A DNA stretch of 64,000 nucleotides from Eilatimonas milleporae (GTDB lineage: Bacteria > Pseudomonadota > Alphaproteobacteria > Sphingomonadales > Kordiimonadaceae). Positions within the stretch are counted from its first letter, which is position 1. Each line of letters starts with the position of its first letter. The position numbers and the translations under genes were made by a program. The notes beneath the pieces were generated by a model. It was not told the origin of the DNA, made no database searches, and saw only the letters and a list, made by a program, of their open reading frames with translations. The DNA is taken from positions 434,001-498,000 of the forward strand of contig NZ_REFR01000009.1 in assembly GCF_003688555.1 (NCBI RefSeq), written 5' to 3'. Shown piece after piece: positions 1 to 9,712 of the stretch.

Positions 1-409
1 TCCGAAAAATCGCCGGAAAGTATTTTATTGCAAGCAATTATACCACAGCGCCCGAAATTCGGCGGAACACAGCTAAGAACGAAAAACCCTGAACACTGGT
101 TCACAAAATCCAACCGATCCGGCCACCTATGGCATCCGTCACTCGCGCAAGGCTTCAACAGATGGCCGTTCCCAGAACATGACCGACCCCATCCTCAAGA
201 CCCGTCATTTCATAACCGACGAGAGAAATGGGAAGACCGCCCACCGCCATAAAGGCGTCGCGGGGTACACGCAGATCAAACGCATCGCCCAATTGCCGCC
301 TGGCAGCCAGGCAATAAAAAAACCGGGACCGGGAACCCGCAAAGTCCCCAATCCCGGTGAAGTATCGGAGAAGAGCGCCCGGTGAACCACCCGGACGCTC
401 CCGCTCGCA
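1..409. other. left-edge region without a convincing gene
   Basis: No reading frame here has family-like sequence. The only structure I can support is the terminator-like hairpin at 315-358, which serves the receptor gene transcribed leftward into this region. The short open frames look like chance frames in GC-rich DNA. Confidence 0.5.
315..358 (-). terminator. intrinsic terminator after the TonB-dependent receptor gene
   Basis: Read on the minus strand, ACCGGGA at 358-352 pairs with TCCCGGT at 328-322, and a run of T follows at once (an A tract at 315-322 on the plus strand). This is the classical stem plus U-tract layout, about 50-95 bases after the stop codon of the leftward receptor gene. 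Confidence 0.7.
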
Positions 410-3361
410 TCAGAAGCTGAGGGTCGCGCCGAAGAAGAAGCGGCGACCTATGGGATCGTAAAGCTGTACATTGGTGTTGGCATCACCGCCTGCCCGGAAA
501 CCCAGAACCGGCGGATCATTGTCCAGCAGATTGTTGACCCCGGCAAACAGACCGACATTGTCCATCAGCTGATAGTTGACGGTCAGATCCCAATAGATCT
601 CGGATCCAACGGTTCCGTTTTCATTGGGGAAAGCCAGTTCTGACAGCTCCAGGTCACCGATATAACGCAGCTCATTGCGCAACTGCAGCGGGCCGCTGCT
701 GTAGGCGGCGGTGAACATGGCCCGGAAATCGGGCGTGATACGCGTCCCGTCGTTGGAACACGGACCCCCGTAAAACCCGGCACAGTCAATTTCAGCCTGA
801 CCTTCAATCGGCACCGTGGTGTCCTCGAACTGCCAGGTCGAGACCATCCGCAGGTCCAGCGTTGCCCCTTCGCCCGGCAGGGCAATCGCATCGGGCAGGT
901 CCAGGCCGTAATTGACCATCAGGTCGACACCGCGCACCTGCCGGCGCGCAACATTCAGCAGTGGCGCGGCCACCTCGTCGATATTGCCTGTCGACAACCG
1001 GGTGATCGACTGACACGCCGTGCTGTTGATGTCCAGATTGGCGAAACAGGTATCCACCAGCAGCTGGGCCCCGACCTGGGCGACCGCGTCATCCACCTTG
1101 ATATCGAAATAATCGATGGTGACGGACAGACCCGGAACCGCCGCCGGCGTAAAGACGGCACCGACGGTCAGCGTGTCGGACTGCTCCTCGTCCAGATTGG
1201 GATTGCCGCCGGAAAAGGTGAAAAAGCCCTGGCTCGCGCCCACGTCCAGCGTATCGATAACCTCCGCCGGGACACCCTGTTGCAGGCACAGGTCCTTGAC
1301 CGCCTGCGATGGATTGTTCGCAGCCACACACGGATCGACACCGCCGATAAAGCCGGTTGTCGGCGCCGCGAACAGTTCGTTCAGGTTCGGCGCCCGGATG
1401 GCGCGGCTGTAGGACGCGCGGGCCCGCACCCCTTCGGTGATCAGCCAGTCAAGACCGCTTTTCCATGTCACCACACCGCCGATGGTGGAATAATCGGAAT
1501 ACCGCACGGCGCCTTCCAGAGCCAGGCTTTCCACCCCGGGCATGTCTGCCAGAAGCGGCACCCGCACCTCGGCGAACAGCTCGAACAGGTCGAACTGACC
1601 GCTATTGATAATCGGCGCCACCGCCTGGGAGGCCAGATCCCCGGACAGGGCGATCTCATCCGGCACGGTGTCAAAGGTCTCTTTGCGCCACTCCACGCCA
1701 AAGGCGGACGAAATCGCGCCCGCCGGCAGTTCGAACAGATCACCGGCAATGGACGCGCCCGCCACCTGACGGGTGAACTCATCCCGCTGACTTGTACTGA
1801 CGCTGAGGAAGTCGGACATTTCAGGGGTCAGCGTATCGGTCCCGAACAGATTGACCGGCACGCAGTTCAACAGATCGATGCGGCACTGGGGCACACCGTC
1901 CACCACAACCACATCCAGTCCCAGTGTCGTGCGGGACCTGGACAAAAGGCCGGTCCTGTTGGTGTTCACATCGGCCCGCTGATACTGGTAAAAGCTGTCC
2001 CAGCGCCAGGTTTTCTCGCCGATGTCCAACGTTCCGCGCAGACCGCCCGTCATGTTCAGCGAGTCCGTGACAAAGCTGACATTACGCGGCCCGAATTCCT
2101 CGAACCGCCGCCCCGTGTTGCGAACCACGAAAACGCCGTCACCGTCCTCGTCAAAGAAATCCGTGTTGGCGGCAAAGAAATCGCGCAGTGGTTCCGGGAA
2201 CAGCGGGTTCGTATCCGCATTGGGAATAACCAGCGTGCCGTTTTCCTGACCGAAACTGGTCGGGCTGACGGCTTCCGGCGCCTGCTGGAAGGCATTTTCA
2301 TTCTTGGTGTAGAACAGTTGACCGTATGCCTCGACACTATCGGAAATCTCATAATGCCCCGATGTCGTGAACTGCCAGCGCTCCAGCGGCCGCAGCAGGA
2401 AGTTTTCGTCCGCATAGTTAAACTGGTCCGTCGGACGGCAGAAGGGCGCGGGCGCACCGTCGGCACCGAAGCGCACACCCTGAACCGGCCCCGGACAATC
2501 GGTATTGACCAGATCCACACCGTTGATCTGGTCAAACAGCGATGAATTGATCCCGATCAGGCCGCCCGGAATATTGCCGGACCCGAAAGGCTGCAACACC
2601 CCCTGGCTATCGGCCAGAAGCGGCTGCGCCGAAAAGGCCCTGTCGCCCATGAAAACAGGATCCCGCTTCGTGTAGGACGCCTGCAGTGTGATGTTGCCGC
2701 GTCCGTCATTGGCGTTCATGCCCATCAGCACGTCGACCTTGTGGGAATTGCCGTCACCCTCATCGGATTGGCCATATTGGTACCGCGCCTCAATCCCTTC
2801 GAAATCGTCGCGCAGGATGAAGTTGACGGCACCGGCGATCGCGTCCGATCCGTAAACGGCTGATGCCCCGCCGGAAATAATCTCGACCCGTTCGATCAGC
2901 ATATCGGGAATGGCGGCAAGATCGGCAAGCCCGTCAATATTGCCGGGCACAAACCGCCTGCCATCGACCAGGACAAGGGTCCGCACGGCACCCAGACCGC
3001 GCAGGTCGGCTGTCAGAACACCCGATCCACCGCTTTGGTTGGTTGTACTGGTGGTGTCGGGGTTCAACTGAGGAAACTCATTCAGCGTTTCTTCAAGTGT
3101 GACATTGCCCGACGATCGGATTGTGTCCGACCCCACGGTCAGGACCGGGCTTGTCGCCACCAGGTCCTGACGCACCAGACGCGAGCCCGTGACCACCACT
3201 TCCTCTAGCGTTTCCTCTTCGTCCGCACCGCCGCTGGAAGACTGGGCAATCGCATGACCGGACGCCATCAGGACGGCCGTTGACAGCGCCGTGGCCGTCA
3301 ACAGTGACCTTCGCATGGACAGTGTACGCACTGCCCTGCCAACCGTTTCTTGATCGTGCAT
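410..3361 (-). CDS. TonB-dependent outer-membrane receptor
   Basis: A 983-residue outer-membrane transporter that would import a substrate using TonB energy. A signal peptide lies at about residues 16-40 (MRRSLLTATALS to HAIAQ). Next comes a TonB-box-like segment ETLEEVVVTGSR, a plug domain with VLVDGRRFVPG and ISGGASAVYGSDAIAGAVN, and a long barrel ending in a terminal phenylalanine (FFFGATLSF). The start at 3361 has a good ribosome site (GAGGGGG, about 8 bases upstream); an alternative Met16 would begin directly at the signal peptide. The plug resembles receptors for organic nutrients (sugars, peptides, plant compounds) rather than classical siderophore receptors; the family has been described, the substrate is inferred. 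It diverges from the methyltransferase gene, with a shared operator-like box at 3584-3599. Confidence 0.95.
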   Translation of the reverse strand: MHDQETVGRAVRTLSMRRSLLTATALSTAVLMASGHAIAQSSSGGADEEETLEEVVVTGSRLVRQDLVATSPVLTVGSDTIRSSGNVTLEETLNEFPQLNPDTTSTTNQSGGSGVLTADLRGLGAVRTLVLVDGRRFVPGNIDGLADLAAIPDMLIERVEIISGGASAVYGSDAIAGAVNFILRDDFEGIEARYQYGQSDEGDGNSHKVDVLMGMNANDGRGNITLQASYTKRDPVFMGDRAFSAQPLLADSQGVLQPFGSGNIPGGLIGINSSLFDQINGVDLVNTDCPGPVQGVRFGADGAPAPFCRPTDQFNYADENFLLRPLERWQFTTSGHYEISDSVEAYGQLFYTKNENAFQQAPEAVSPTSFGQENGTLVIPNADTNPLFPEPLRDFFAANTDFFDEDGDGVFVVRNTGRRFEEFGPRNVSFVTDSLNMTGGLRGTLDIGEKTWRWDSFYQYQRADVNTNRTGLLSRSRTTLGLDVVVVDGVPQCRIDLLNCVPVNLFGTDTLTPEMSDFLSVSTSQRDEFTRQVAGASIAGDLFELPAGAISSAFGVEWRKETFDTVPDEIALSGDLASQAVAPIINSGQFDLFELFAEVRVPLLADMPGVESLALEGAVRYSDYSTIGGVVTWKSGLDWLITEGVRARASYSRAIRAPNLNELFAAPTTGFIGGVDPCVAANNPSQAVKDLCLQQGVPAEVIDTLDVGASQGFFTFSGGNPNLDEEQSDTLTVGAVFTPAAVPGLSVTIDYFDIKVDDAVAQVGAQLLVDTCFANLDINSTACQSITRLSTGNIDEVAAPLLNVARRQVRGVDLMVNYGLDLPDAIALPGEGATLDLRMVSTWQFEDTTVPIEGQAEIDCAGFYGGPCSNDGTRITPDFRAMFTAAYSSGPLQLRNELRYIGDLELSELAFPNENGTVGSEIYWDLTVNYQLMDNVGLFAGVNNLLDNDPPVLGFRAGGDANTNVQLYDPIGRRFFFGATLSF

Positions 3362-3889
3362 ATTTTCCCCCTCAAACCTTTAATTTATGTCCCAACAGGC
3401 ACAAAAGGGTTCGCACTTCTTACGTGCTTCTTGCGCCCTTCGGCTATTGCCCGGCTCCCCTGCCGCTCACCAAAAACAAATCAAAACAAAAGCTTACGGG
3501 TTCGCACGCGGCTTACAATGAAAGCAAAATGGCTGCTTTCATGGATATCGTTATCCAGGACCAAACATGAGTCAATGAAATTTGGGCGCATAGCGAACAT
3601 TAAAAGATATTACGCACGCATAGTGGTTCATTAATGTAACAGTATAAATATCCTGAATCTGCCCTGAACTTTCCCCCTGGCTGCAGGCAAGCAACCATTC
3701 AGAGCATCTTAAACCTCAGGAAAACCCGGCTTATTTCATCATATATACCTGAGTTGCGCGGCACACGCCCCATGCCGCACCAAGCCCACATACAATAGTT
3801 TCCATCGCACTGATATATCCGACGACGACGCATGTTGATTAAAAAAATCTGTTCGCTATTGTAATCAATGTACGCAAAACGTTTATTGG
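3362..3889. other. 528-base divergent intergenic region
   Basis: AT-richer spacer between the leftward receptor gene and the rightward methyltransferase gene. It must hold both promoters. It contains the box GGGCGCATAGCGAACA at 3584-3599, which recurs upstream of other units in this block. No RNA gene or convincing small gene was seen. Confidence 0.6.
3584..3599 (+). promoter_or_regulatory. region A operator-like box (copy 1)
   Basis: GGGCGCATAGCGAACA. It differs by one base from the box at 7687-7702 and by three or four from the reverse-strand box at 18790-18805. Only one GCGAACA half-site is clear here; the second half of the palindrome is not recognisable. Confidence 0.5.
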
Positions 3890-4846
3890 ATGAGGCTTCC
3901 TTTGGCTTCAATCGACACACAGAAGACCAAAACGTCCAACAGCGAGGATTGGGGGGATTTCTGGTCCCGGTCCGCGATAGATGCCTGTACCGCCCAATTC
4001 CCTGACGACGCGCGCAAGACCATCGCCGACCACTGGCGGGGTATTTTCGCCGCGCTGCCGGACGGGATATCCATTCTTGACGTTGCAACGGGCCGGGGGG
4101 CGGTGTTGCACCTGGCACAGAATACCCTGCCGTCCCTGAACGGTGTCTCGATGCTGGGCGTGGACCAGGCTGAGATAGAGACCGCCGCTCTGCCTGCCGG
4201 CGATGCAGCACCAATTGTCATCAAAGGCGGCATTGATGCTGCCGACCTGCCGCTGCCCGATGGGGCCTTTGATCTTGTCACCAGTCAGTTTGGCCTTGAA
4301 TACGCTGACTTCCATCGTGCGCTTGGCGAATGCATCCGGGTCTGTCGCGGACGTTTCGTCGCCCTGGTTCATGCGGCCGACGGGATCGTCGTGCGCCAAA
4401 ATGGAGCCCAGAGCGGTCAGATTGGCTGGCTGATGGGCGAAATCGGCTTTACCCGGCTGCTCAAGGATCATTTCGCGGCGCCATCCCGGACCAGCGCCGG
4501 CCATATGGATCATGCCCTGACGGCAATCAGGGAACGCGCACGGACGGAAGAAAACCCCGGCATGCTGGCAAAACTTTATAATGACGCTCTGGAACTCCAG
4601 AATCTCGCGGCCCGTTATCCCGTTGCCGAAATCCTGAACATGATTGACGGCATGGAATATCGCATGGCGGCGCATGCCATGCGCATGCGTGCGCTGGCCG
4701 ATGCCGGACGGGATGCAAATGAGATGCAGGCAGCCGCGGCGCTTTTGGAAGCGGCCGGGTTCGCGGCACCGTCCCTGGCACCCGAACGCACCCAAAGCGG
4801 CCATTTGGTCGGCTGGTGGATAGACGCGGCGCGGACAGCGCCCTGA
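3890..4846 (+). CDS. class I SAM-dependent methyltransferase
   Basis: A 318-residue soluble protein with a Rossmann-type SAM domain. Motif I is LDVATGRGAV at about residues 63-72, an acidic strand-2 end is MLGVDQAE, and the post-motif segment LPDGAFDLVTSQFGLEY sits at about 120. This layout fits ubiquinone/menaquinone-type (Methyltransf_11) enzymes acting on small molecules. The C-terminal half (from about 170) is helical and not recognised. The start at 3890 lacks a clear ribosome site, so it is uncertain. It stands alone, divergent from the TonB receptor and about 170 bases before a DUF885 gene. The acceptor is unknown; modification of an imported metabolite is only an inference. Confidence 0.85.
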   Translation: MRLPLASIDTQKTKTSNSEDWGDFWSRSAIDACTAQFPDDARKTIADHWRGIFAALPDGISILDVATGRGAVLHLAQNTLPSLNGVSMLGVDQAEIETAALPAGDAAPIVIKGGIDAADLPLPDGAFDLVTSQFGLEYADFHRALGECIRVCRGRFVALVHAADGIVVRQNGAQSGQIGWLMGEIGFTRLLKDHFAAPSRTSAGHMDHALTAIRERARTEENPGMLAKLYNDALELQNLAARYPVAEILNMIDGMEYRMAAHAMRMRALADAGRDANEMQAAAALLEAAGFAAPSLAPERTQSGHLVGWWIDAARTAP

Positions 4847-5016
4847 AACAAGCAGACGATTGGATTGCCCCGATGAAACAACCGGAAATCTCGAACACCC
4901 CGATACCGGTATGCTCACCCCCGACCTGGGCCGATAGCCCGGCCCTGTGTGTGTGAGGGGGGGCAGATACCGGTCAGGACGACTATTGGCCGGAATATAA
5001 AAGCGAAGGAGACACC

Positions 5017-6675
5017 ATGACGCAGAACAGAAGATTTCGAGGGATCGCCGCCGGGGTCGCCGCGATCACCGTCGCCCTGTGGGCGGTTCCGCTATCGGCT
5101 GCGCAAAAGGGCGGCAGCCCGCAGTATGACGACCTTGTCGCATTGTTCGGCGACTGGCGCACCTTTGAGTCCCCCGGCCTTCTCGAAGGGGCACCGGATT
5201 ACACCGCCGCCACCACCGCGAAACGTCACAAGGCACTTCAATCCTATCAGGACCGACTGCAGGCAATCGATGCGTCGGCATGGCCGGTGGTACAGCAGGT
5301 CGACTGGCATGTGCTGCGGGCAGAGATGAACGGGATGGATTTCAACATTCGCGTTTTGAAGCCCTGGGCGCGCGATCCGGCTTTTTACAAATCCGTCTGG
5401 ACCTATCAAAGCGACACTCCGGCCCACGAAGGCCCGACCCATCACGCCCTTGTCGAGCTGTGGACCTACAGCTTTCCGCTGTCCCGCGAGTCCGAGAGGA
5501 AACTGGCCGCCGAGCTTGCCACCATTGCCCCCCTGCTGAAACAGGCGCGCCGTAATCTGGTGGGCAATGCCCGCGACCTTTGGGTTGCCGGTACGGCAAC
5601 CATGCGTGAACAGGCGGATGCCTTGGGCGGCCTGGCGGACCGGACCGCTGCGGCAAGCCGCGATCTGAAGGCCGCTGTGGCGGACGCCCGTGCGGCCACC
5701 GACGCCTTTATCGCATGGCTTGATGAACAGGAGCCCTCCAAGACCGGTCCGTCGGGTATCGGCAAGGAAAACTACACCTGGTATCTGCGCAATGTACATC
5801 TGGTGCCCATGACCTGGGAGGACGAGGTGCAGTTGCTGAAACGCGAACTGGCGCGGGCGCATGCATCCCTCAGGCTTGAAGAACACCGCAACCGCAATCT
5901 GCCCCAGCTTGTCCCCGCCAGGGATGCCGCGGAGTATGAGCGGCGGGCCCTGCAATCGGTCGACAAATACATGGCCTTCATGGTGGATCAGGATATCCTG
6001 ACCGTTCAGCCCTACATGAAACCCGCCCTTCAGGAACGGATCGGCGTTTTCGTGCCGGAAGAGCAGCGCCATTTCTTTGGACGCGCACTGCATGTGGCGC
6101 CGATGACATTGTGGACCCATTTCTATCACTGGTGGGACCTGGCGCGCATATCGGACATGCCCCATGAAAGCCCGATCCGGCGCGGTGCGCTTCTGTACAA
6201 TATTTTTGACAGCCGCGCCGAAGGCATGGCCACCGCGATGGAAGAAATCATGCTGCATGTCGGCCTGTTCGACGACAATCCGCGCGCACGGGAAGTGGTC
6301 TGGATCATGCTGGCCCAGCGTGCGGCACGCGGTCTGGGCTCTCTGTATGCCCACGCCAATACCTACACCATGAAAGAGGCGGCAGATTATCATGTGAAAT
6401 GGACGCCGCGCGGATGGATGCGGGCAGATCTGGACCTGCTCGGGTTCGAACAGCAACTGTTCATGCGCCAGCCCGGCTATGGATCAAGCTATGTCACCGG
6501 CAAACATCTGGTCGATTCCCTCATGGCGGAACGCGCCGAACAGCTCGGCGCTGACTTTTCCCTGAAGCGCTTCTTCACCGAAATCGATGAAACCGGGGTC
6601 ATCCCCATGTCTCTGGTCCGCTGGCAACTGACCGGCAAACGGGACGAGATCGACGCCCTTATGAAAGCAGACTGA
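5017..6675 (+). CDS. exported DUF885-family protein with eroded metal motif (paralogue 1)
   Basis: A 552-residue protein with an N-terminal signal peptide (GIAAGVAAITVALWAVPLSAAQ, about residues 10-31) and a full DUF885 domain. It begins after AAGGAGAC, a strong ribosome site. DUF885 proteins are thought to be gluzincin-like hydrolases with HExxPGH and EGW motifs. Here the first motif reads LWTHFYHWWD, so the first histidine and the glutamate are not in place; the second reads RAEGMATAMEE instead of EGWAlYaEE. Activity as a metallopeptidase is therefore doubtful. A paralogue lies at 14782-16422, and both share the conserved C-terminus with LRQPGYG and a VIPxSLxRWxxTGK ending. Likely periplasmic; function in the block is unknown. 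Confidence 0.85.
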   Translation: MTQNRRFRGIAAGVAAITVALWAVPLSAAQKGGSPQYDDLVALFGDWRTFESPGLLEGAPDYTAATTAKRHKALQSYQDRLQAIDASAWPVVQQVDWHVLRAEMNGMDFNIRVLKPWARDPAFYKSVWTYQSDTPAHEGPTHHALVELWTYSFPLSRESERKLAAELATIAPLLKQARRNLVGNARDLWVAGTATMREQADALGGLADRTAAASRDLKAAVADARAATDAFIAWLDEQEPSKTGPSGIGKENYTWYLRNVHLVPMTWEDEVQLLKRELARAHASLRLEEHRNRNLPQLVPARDAAEYERRALQSVDKYMAFMVDQDILTVQPYMKPALQERIGVFVPEEQRHFFGRALHVAPMTLWTHFYHWWDLARISDMPHESPIRRGALLYNIFDSRAEGMATAMEEIMLHVGLFDDNPRAREVVWIMLAQRAARGLGSLYAHANTYTMKEAADYHVKWTPRGWMRADLDLLGFEQQLFMRQPGYGSSYVTGKHLVDSLMAERAEQLGADFSLKRFFTEIDETGVIPMSLVRWQLTGKRDEIDALMKAD

Positions 6676-6711
6676 ATACAGAAGGCAAACGGCGGGTTCG
6701 CGGCACGGCAG

Positions 6712-7602
6712 TCAGCTGTTGTCGCGGACCCACCGGGCCACCTCGGAATGGGTGGCAAACCAGACCGGCCCGGCCGCCTTGGCATGGTCTATGATCCTGT
6801 CCAAAATCCAGATACGCGACCGGTATCCGATGACGAAGGGATGCATGACCAGTTGAAACAGTCCGCCTTCGGTAAGGGCAGCATCCAGTTCCCGGCGGAA
6901 GATATCGAAGACCGCATCGGGCGGCGTCCACGGCCGCGTCGCCGGCTCGCGGTTGAACATCAGATAAACCGCATCATCCCGCAGCCATTCCACAGGCACC
7001 TCGACAACCCCTGTCGGCTGACCGTCCGACAGCAACTCATAGCACGCCTCGTCCGCCATGAGAGAACTGTCATATTCGATGCCGAGCTCGGCGATGATAT
7101 CGACGGTATGCGGACTCAGATCCCAATTGGCGGACCGGAAGCCCACAGGTGCCTCACCGATCAGGTCGGCCAGCACATCGCGGGCGCGCAGGATCAGGTC
7201 CCGTTCCGTCGCCGCATCCAGCAGCGAATTGTTTTCATGAATCCATCCATGCAGGCCCACTTCATGGCCCGCGTCAACCAGACGCCGGGTTTCGTCCGGA
7301 TCGATCTGCGCGCACACCGCCGGCATGAAAAAACTGGCGGGAACATCGTGCCGACGCAGAACATCCATGATACGCGGCACGCCCACACGCCGGCCAAACT
7401 CACCCCAGGCCAACCGGCCAATGGCCCTGCCGCCCGCGCCCAGCTCGAAGGTTTCATGATCGCAGTCAAAAGACAGCGCCACCGCACACCGCGCCCCACC
7501 CGGCCAGAACTTGGGCTTTAACGCCCGGCCCGCACGCACACGCTCCACAAGGGCCCGCCATTCTGTTTCCGGGGTGTTCCAGGGATCGGTTCGGCGTGTC
7601 AT
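6712..7602 (-). CDS. polysaccharide deacetylase family (NodB-fold) hydrolase
   Basis: A 296-residue NodB-homology protein without signal peptide. The metal-binding motif is FDCDHE at about residues 45-50 (Asp46, Asp48, His49), and the second motif is HGWIHE with His117 and His121. RSANWDLSP at about 155 fits motif 3. The long N-terminus KPKFWPGGARCAVAL resembles the PgdA/PuuE-like branch, whose members cleave amides or imides rather than chitin. Cytoplasmic location fits a catabolic amide hydrolase (inferred). It is convergent with the DUF885 gene (36-base gap) and preceded by the operator-like box at 7687-7711. Start ATG at 7602 follows GAGGGC. Confidence 0.9.
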   Translation of the reverse strand: MTRRTDPWNTPETEWRALVERVRAGRALKPKFWPGGARCAVALSFDCDHETFELGAGGRAIGRLAWGEFGRRVGVPRIMDVLRRHDVPASFFMPAVCAQIDPDETRRLVDAGHEVGLHGWIHENNSLLDAATERDLILRARDVLADLIGEAPVGFRSANWDLSPHTVDIIAELGIEYDSSLMADEACYELLSDGQPTGVVEVPVEWLRDDAVYLMFNREPATRPWTPPDAVFDIFRRELDAALTEGGLFQLVMHPFVIGYRSRIWILDRIIDHAKAAGPVWFATHSEVARWVRDNS

Positions 7603-7686
7603 CGGCCAGCCCTCTCATTATAGCGGTTTGTCTGAAAAACAGGGCTTAAAGCGTCTGTTCCCGGCCCCCGCCTGTCAACACAAAAT

Positions 7687-7711
7687 GGGCGCTTAGCGAA
7701 CAAATATTCCA
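7687..7711 (+). promoter_or_regulatory. region A operator-like box (copy 2)
   Basis: GGGCGCTTAGCGAACA at 7687-7702, continued as GCGAACA-AA-TATTCCA (7696-7711), an imperfect version of GCGAACA-NN-TGTTCGC. It lies 85-109 bases upstream of the deacetylase start codon. Confidence 0.5.
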
Positions 7712-7745
7712 AATACGTACACTTCTTACATGAGAACAGCTCTTA

Positions 7746-8720
7746 TCATGTTTCATTTTTTGCATCGGTGCGGCGCTTGCGCTCCGCCAGCAGGGCCATA
7801 AGCTGCCGGTCCCGCCAGGCACACCGCGCCTGCCAGTCTTCAAGCGGCATAAGACGGCGACGCGCCGTCTCCACCTCGGCCACCATCTCCTCGGTCCAGG
7901 GGTCGTCCTGTCCGCGCTCCGCGCCCATTCGGGCATAAGCCGGACCCAGCCGCTCGGCATGGGCGCGGATACCGCCGCGTGTGTTCAAGTCCACCGTTTC
8001 AAAAGGCCCCACCACGGACCAGCGCAGGCCGAGGCCGTCGCGCATCACCCGGTCGATATCCTCGACCGAGGCCACCCCGTCGCGCACCAGGCAATATGCT
8101 TCCCGCAGAACCGCGCCCTGAAGGCGGTTGAACACAAATCCCGTCACTTCTTGGCGCACATGCACCGGAACCAATCCGGCACCGGATAGAAAACTCTTTG
8201 CCTGATCAATGATTTGTTGGCTTGTAAACGGTGCCGGCACCAGTTCGATGACGCGAATCAGATATGGCGGGTTGCCGGGATGTGCCACAAGACAGCGCTG
8301 TGCACCCGGCAAGCCCGTGGCAAACTCGGACACCGGCATGGCGGATGAGGAAGATGCAAGAACGCAGTCATCTGGGGCCAACGAAGCCATCTGGTCGAAC
8401 AGGGTACGCTTTAATGACAGGTCTTCGGGCGCGCATTCCTGTACATAGGCGGCATCGCCCACCGCCTCTGCCAGATCGCCTGTATATACGATCCGCGCGG
8501 CAAGATCGTCCGGTGCGGCGTCAATCAGTCCGTATGCGTTAAGGTCTTCCAGCGTTGCTCGAATAAGGGCAGGCGTCGCCCGGCGCTGTTCCTCGTCCGG
8601 CTCAAACACGCGCACACTGTGCCCCCTCGCGGCGAACAGAAGGGCGAATGCACGTCCAATACTGCCTGCACCCACCACCCCCACAGGGCGCCGGCTGACG
8701 GATTCAAAGACTGTACTCAC
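7746..8720 (-). CDS. 3-hydroxyacyl-CoA dehydrogenase family NAD-dependent dehydrogenase
   Basis: A 324-residue protein with the NAD-binding motif VGVVGAGSIG at residues 13-22 and an acid at the end of strand 2 (FEPDEE). The middle region has LVAHPGNPPYLIRVIELVP, the place of the catalytic His, and the C-terminal helical domain starts with FVFNRLQGAVLREA. The pattern is closer to lambda-crystallin/L-gulonate 3-dehydrogenase and carnitine-dehydrogenase-like members than to long-chain beta-oxidation enzymes, so the substrate is probably a hydroxy acid and not an acyl-CoA (inferred). Translation starts at a GTG (8720) behind AGGGGGGA. It diverges from an SDR gene, with an operator-like palindrome at 8772-8787. 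Confidence 0.9.
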   Translation of the reverse strand: MSTVFESVSRRPVGVVGAGSIGRAFALLFAARGHSVRVFEPDEEQRRATPALIRATLEDLNAYGLIDAAPDDLAARIVYTGDLAEAVGDAAYVQECAPEDLSLKRTLFDQMASLAPDDCVLASSSSAMPVSEFATGLPGAQRCLVAHPGNPPYLIRVIELVPAPFTSQQIIDQAKSFLSGAGLVPVHVRQEVTGFVFNRLQGAVLREAYCLVRDGVASVEDIDRVMRDGLGLRWSVVGPFETVDLNTRGGIRAHAERLGPAYARMGAERGQDDPWTEEMVAEVETARRRLMPLEDWQARCAWRDRQLMALLAERKRRTDAKNET

Positions 8721-8771
8721 GAAAAATCCCCCCTGTGACCGGCCATGAATGCCGGCAGTTGCGTTCGTATT

Positions 8772-8787
8772 GCGAATATGTGTACAC
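8772..8787. promoter_or_regulatory. region A operator-like palindrome (copy 3)
   Basis: GCGAATA-TG-TGTACAC, 11 of 14 positions matching GCGAACA-NN-TGTTCGC. It lies between the divergent 3-hydroxyacyl-CoA-dehydrogenase-like gene (start 8720) and the SDR gene (start 8908). Confidence 0.4.
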
Positions 8788-8907
8788 TTTATTCGACGCC
8801 TCTGGCGTAAAAATCAAGGGTCGGAAGTACGGTCTTGGCTGCCATCCGTCCAACACACAGCCATATGGTCACACAGTCATACAGATACGTCAGGCAAGGG
8901 GGCGGCT

Positions 8908-9675
8908 ATGCACGATCTTTCCAGTAAAACCATTCTGGTTACGGGCGCATCAAAGGGAATTGGCGCCGCCATTGTCCGCAAACTGGGCGCCACCGGTGCC
9001 CACGTGGTGGCCCATTACGGATCCGACCGTGCCGGCGCGGAAGATGCGGCACGCAATATTCCCGAAGGCCGCAAGCATTTCGTCCAGGCCGACATGAATG
9101 ACCCGGATGCGATTGAAAATTTATGGGATGACGCTGCCGGCTGGCGTGGCGGGATCGATGTTTTCGTCAACAATGCCGCCATAATGTTGTGGGATGGAGG
9201 TGTAGACGAACCGCTGGACCAGTGGGATGCCGTCTGGGAACAGACGTTACAGGTCAATGTTCTGGCGCCGGCACGCCTTCTGCGTCGGGCTGTCCGCGAT
9301 TTCAGCGCCAATGGCGGCGGCGCGATCGTAACAATATCCAGTTGGGCGGCGCAGCGCGGCGTGTCCAACCCGGCGACCATCGCCTACGGTGCCTCGAAAG
9401 CCGCCATTCACAATGCCACCCAGGCCATCGCACGCAGCTACGCCCGCGACAATATTCTTGCCTATGTCATCGCGCCGGGGGTGGTCCGCACCCGAATCTC
9501 GGAGGAATTCGCCCGGACGCAGGGCGGCGAGGACAAGGTCTCCGCCGGTCTGGCCATGGGCGCCTGGGTCGAGCCCGAGGAAATCGGCGATCTGGTCGCA
9601 TTTCTATCCGCCGGGACTGCGCGTAACCTGTCCGGCAGCACTATTGATATCAATGGTGCAAGTTACATACGCTGA
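8908..9675 (+). CDS. short-chain dehydrogenase/reductase
   Basis: A 255-residue classical SDR. Cofactor motif TGASKGIG occurs near residue 12, NNAA near 90, the catalytic serine in TISSWAAQRG, and YGASK gives Tyr and Lys. The frame is open further upstream, but the ATG at 8908 has a ribosome site (AAGGGGGCGG) and begins directly before the Rossmann strand, so I prefer it. C-terminus ends in SGSTIDINGASYIR, typical of the family. It is followed 37 bases later by a 2Fe-2S/FAD oxidoreductase and may form an operon with it. Substrate unknown; a 3-oxoacyl or polyol oxidoreductase is equally possible. Confidence 0.9.
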   Translation: MHDLSSKTILVTGASKGIGAAIVRKLGATGAHVVAHYGSDRAGAEDAARNIPEGRKHFVQADMNDPDAIENLWDDAAGWRGGIDVFVNNAAIMLWDGGVDEPLDQWDAVWEQTLQVNVLAPARLLRRAVRDFSANGGGAIVTISSWAAQRGVSNPATIAYGASKAAIHNATQAIARSYARDNILAYVIAPGVVRTRISEEFARTQGGEDKVSAGLAMGAWVEPEEIGDLVAFLSAGTARNLSGSTIDINGASYIR

Positions 9676-9712
9676 CGGCTGGAGGGCTTGAAGCGGACGG
9701 TATGGAGGTCTG

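Noticed and set aside
5017-5020. gene symbols from aerobactin, opine or steroid systems for the catabolic genes
   Set aside because: Similarity is at family level only; assigning specific symbols apart from bluB would claim more than the sequence shows.
5092-6456. 454-codon open frame on the minus strand
   Set aside because: Antisense to the first DUF885 gene, without family-like sequence.
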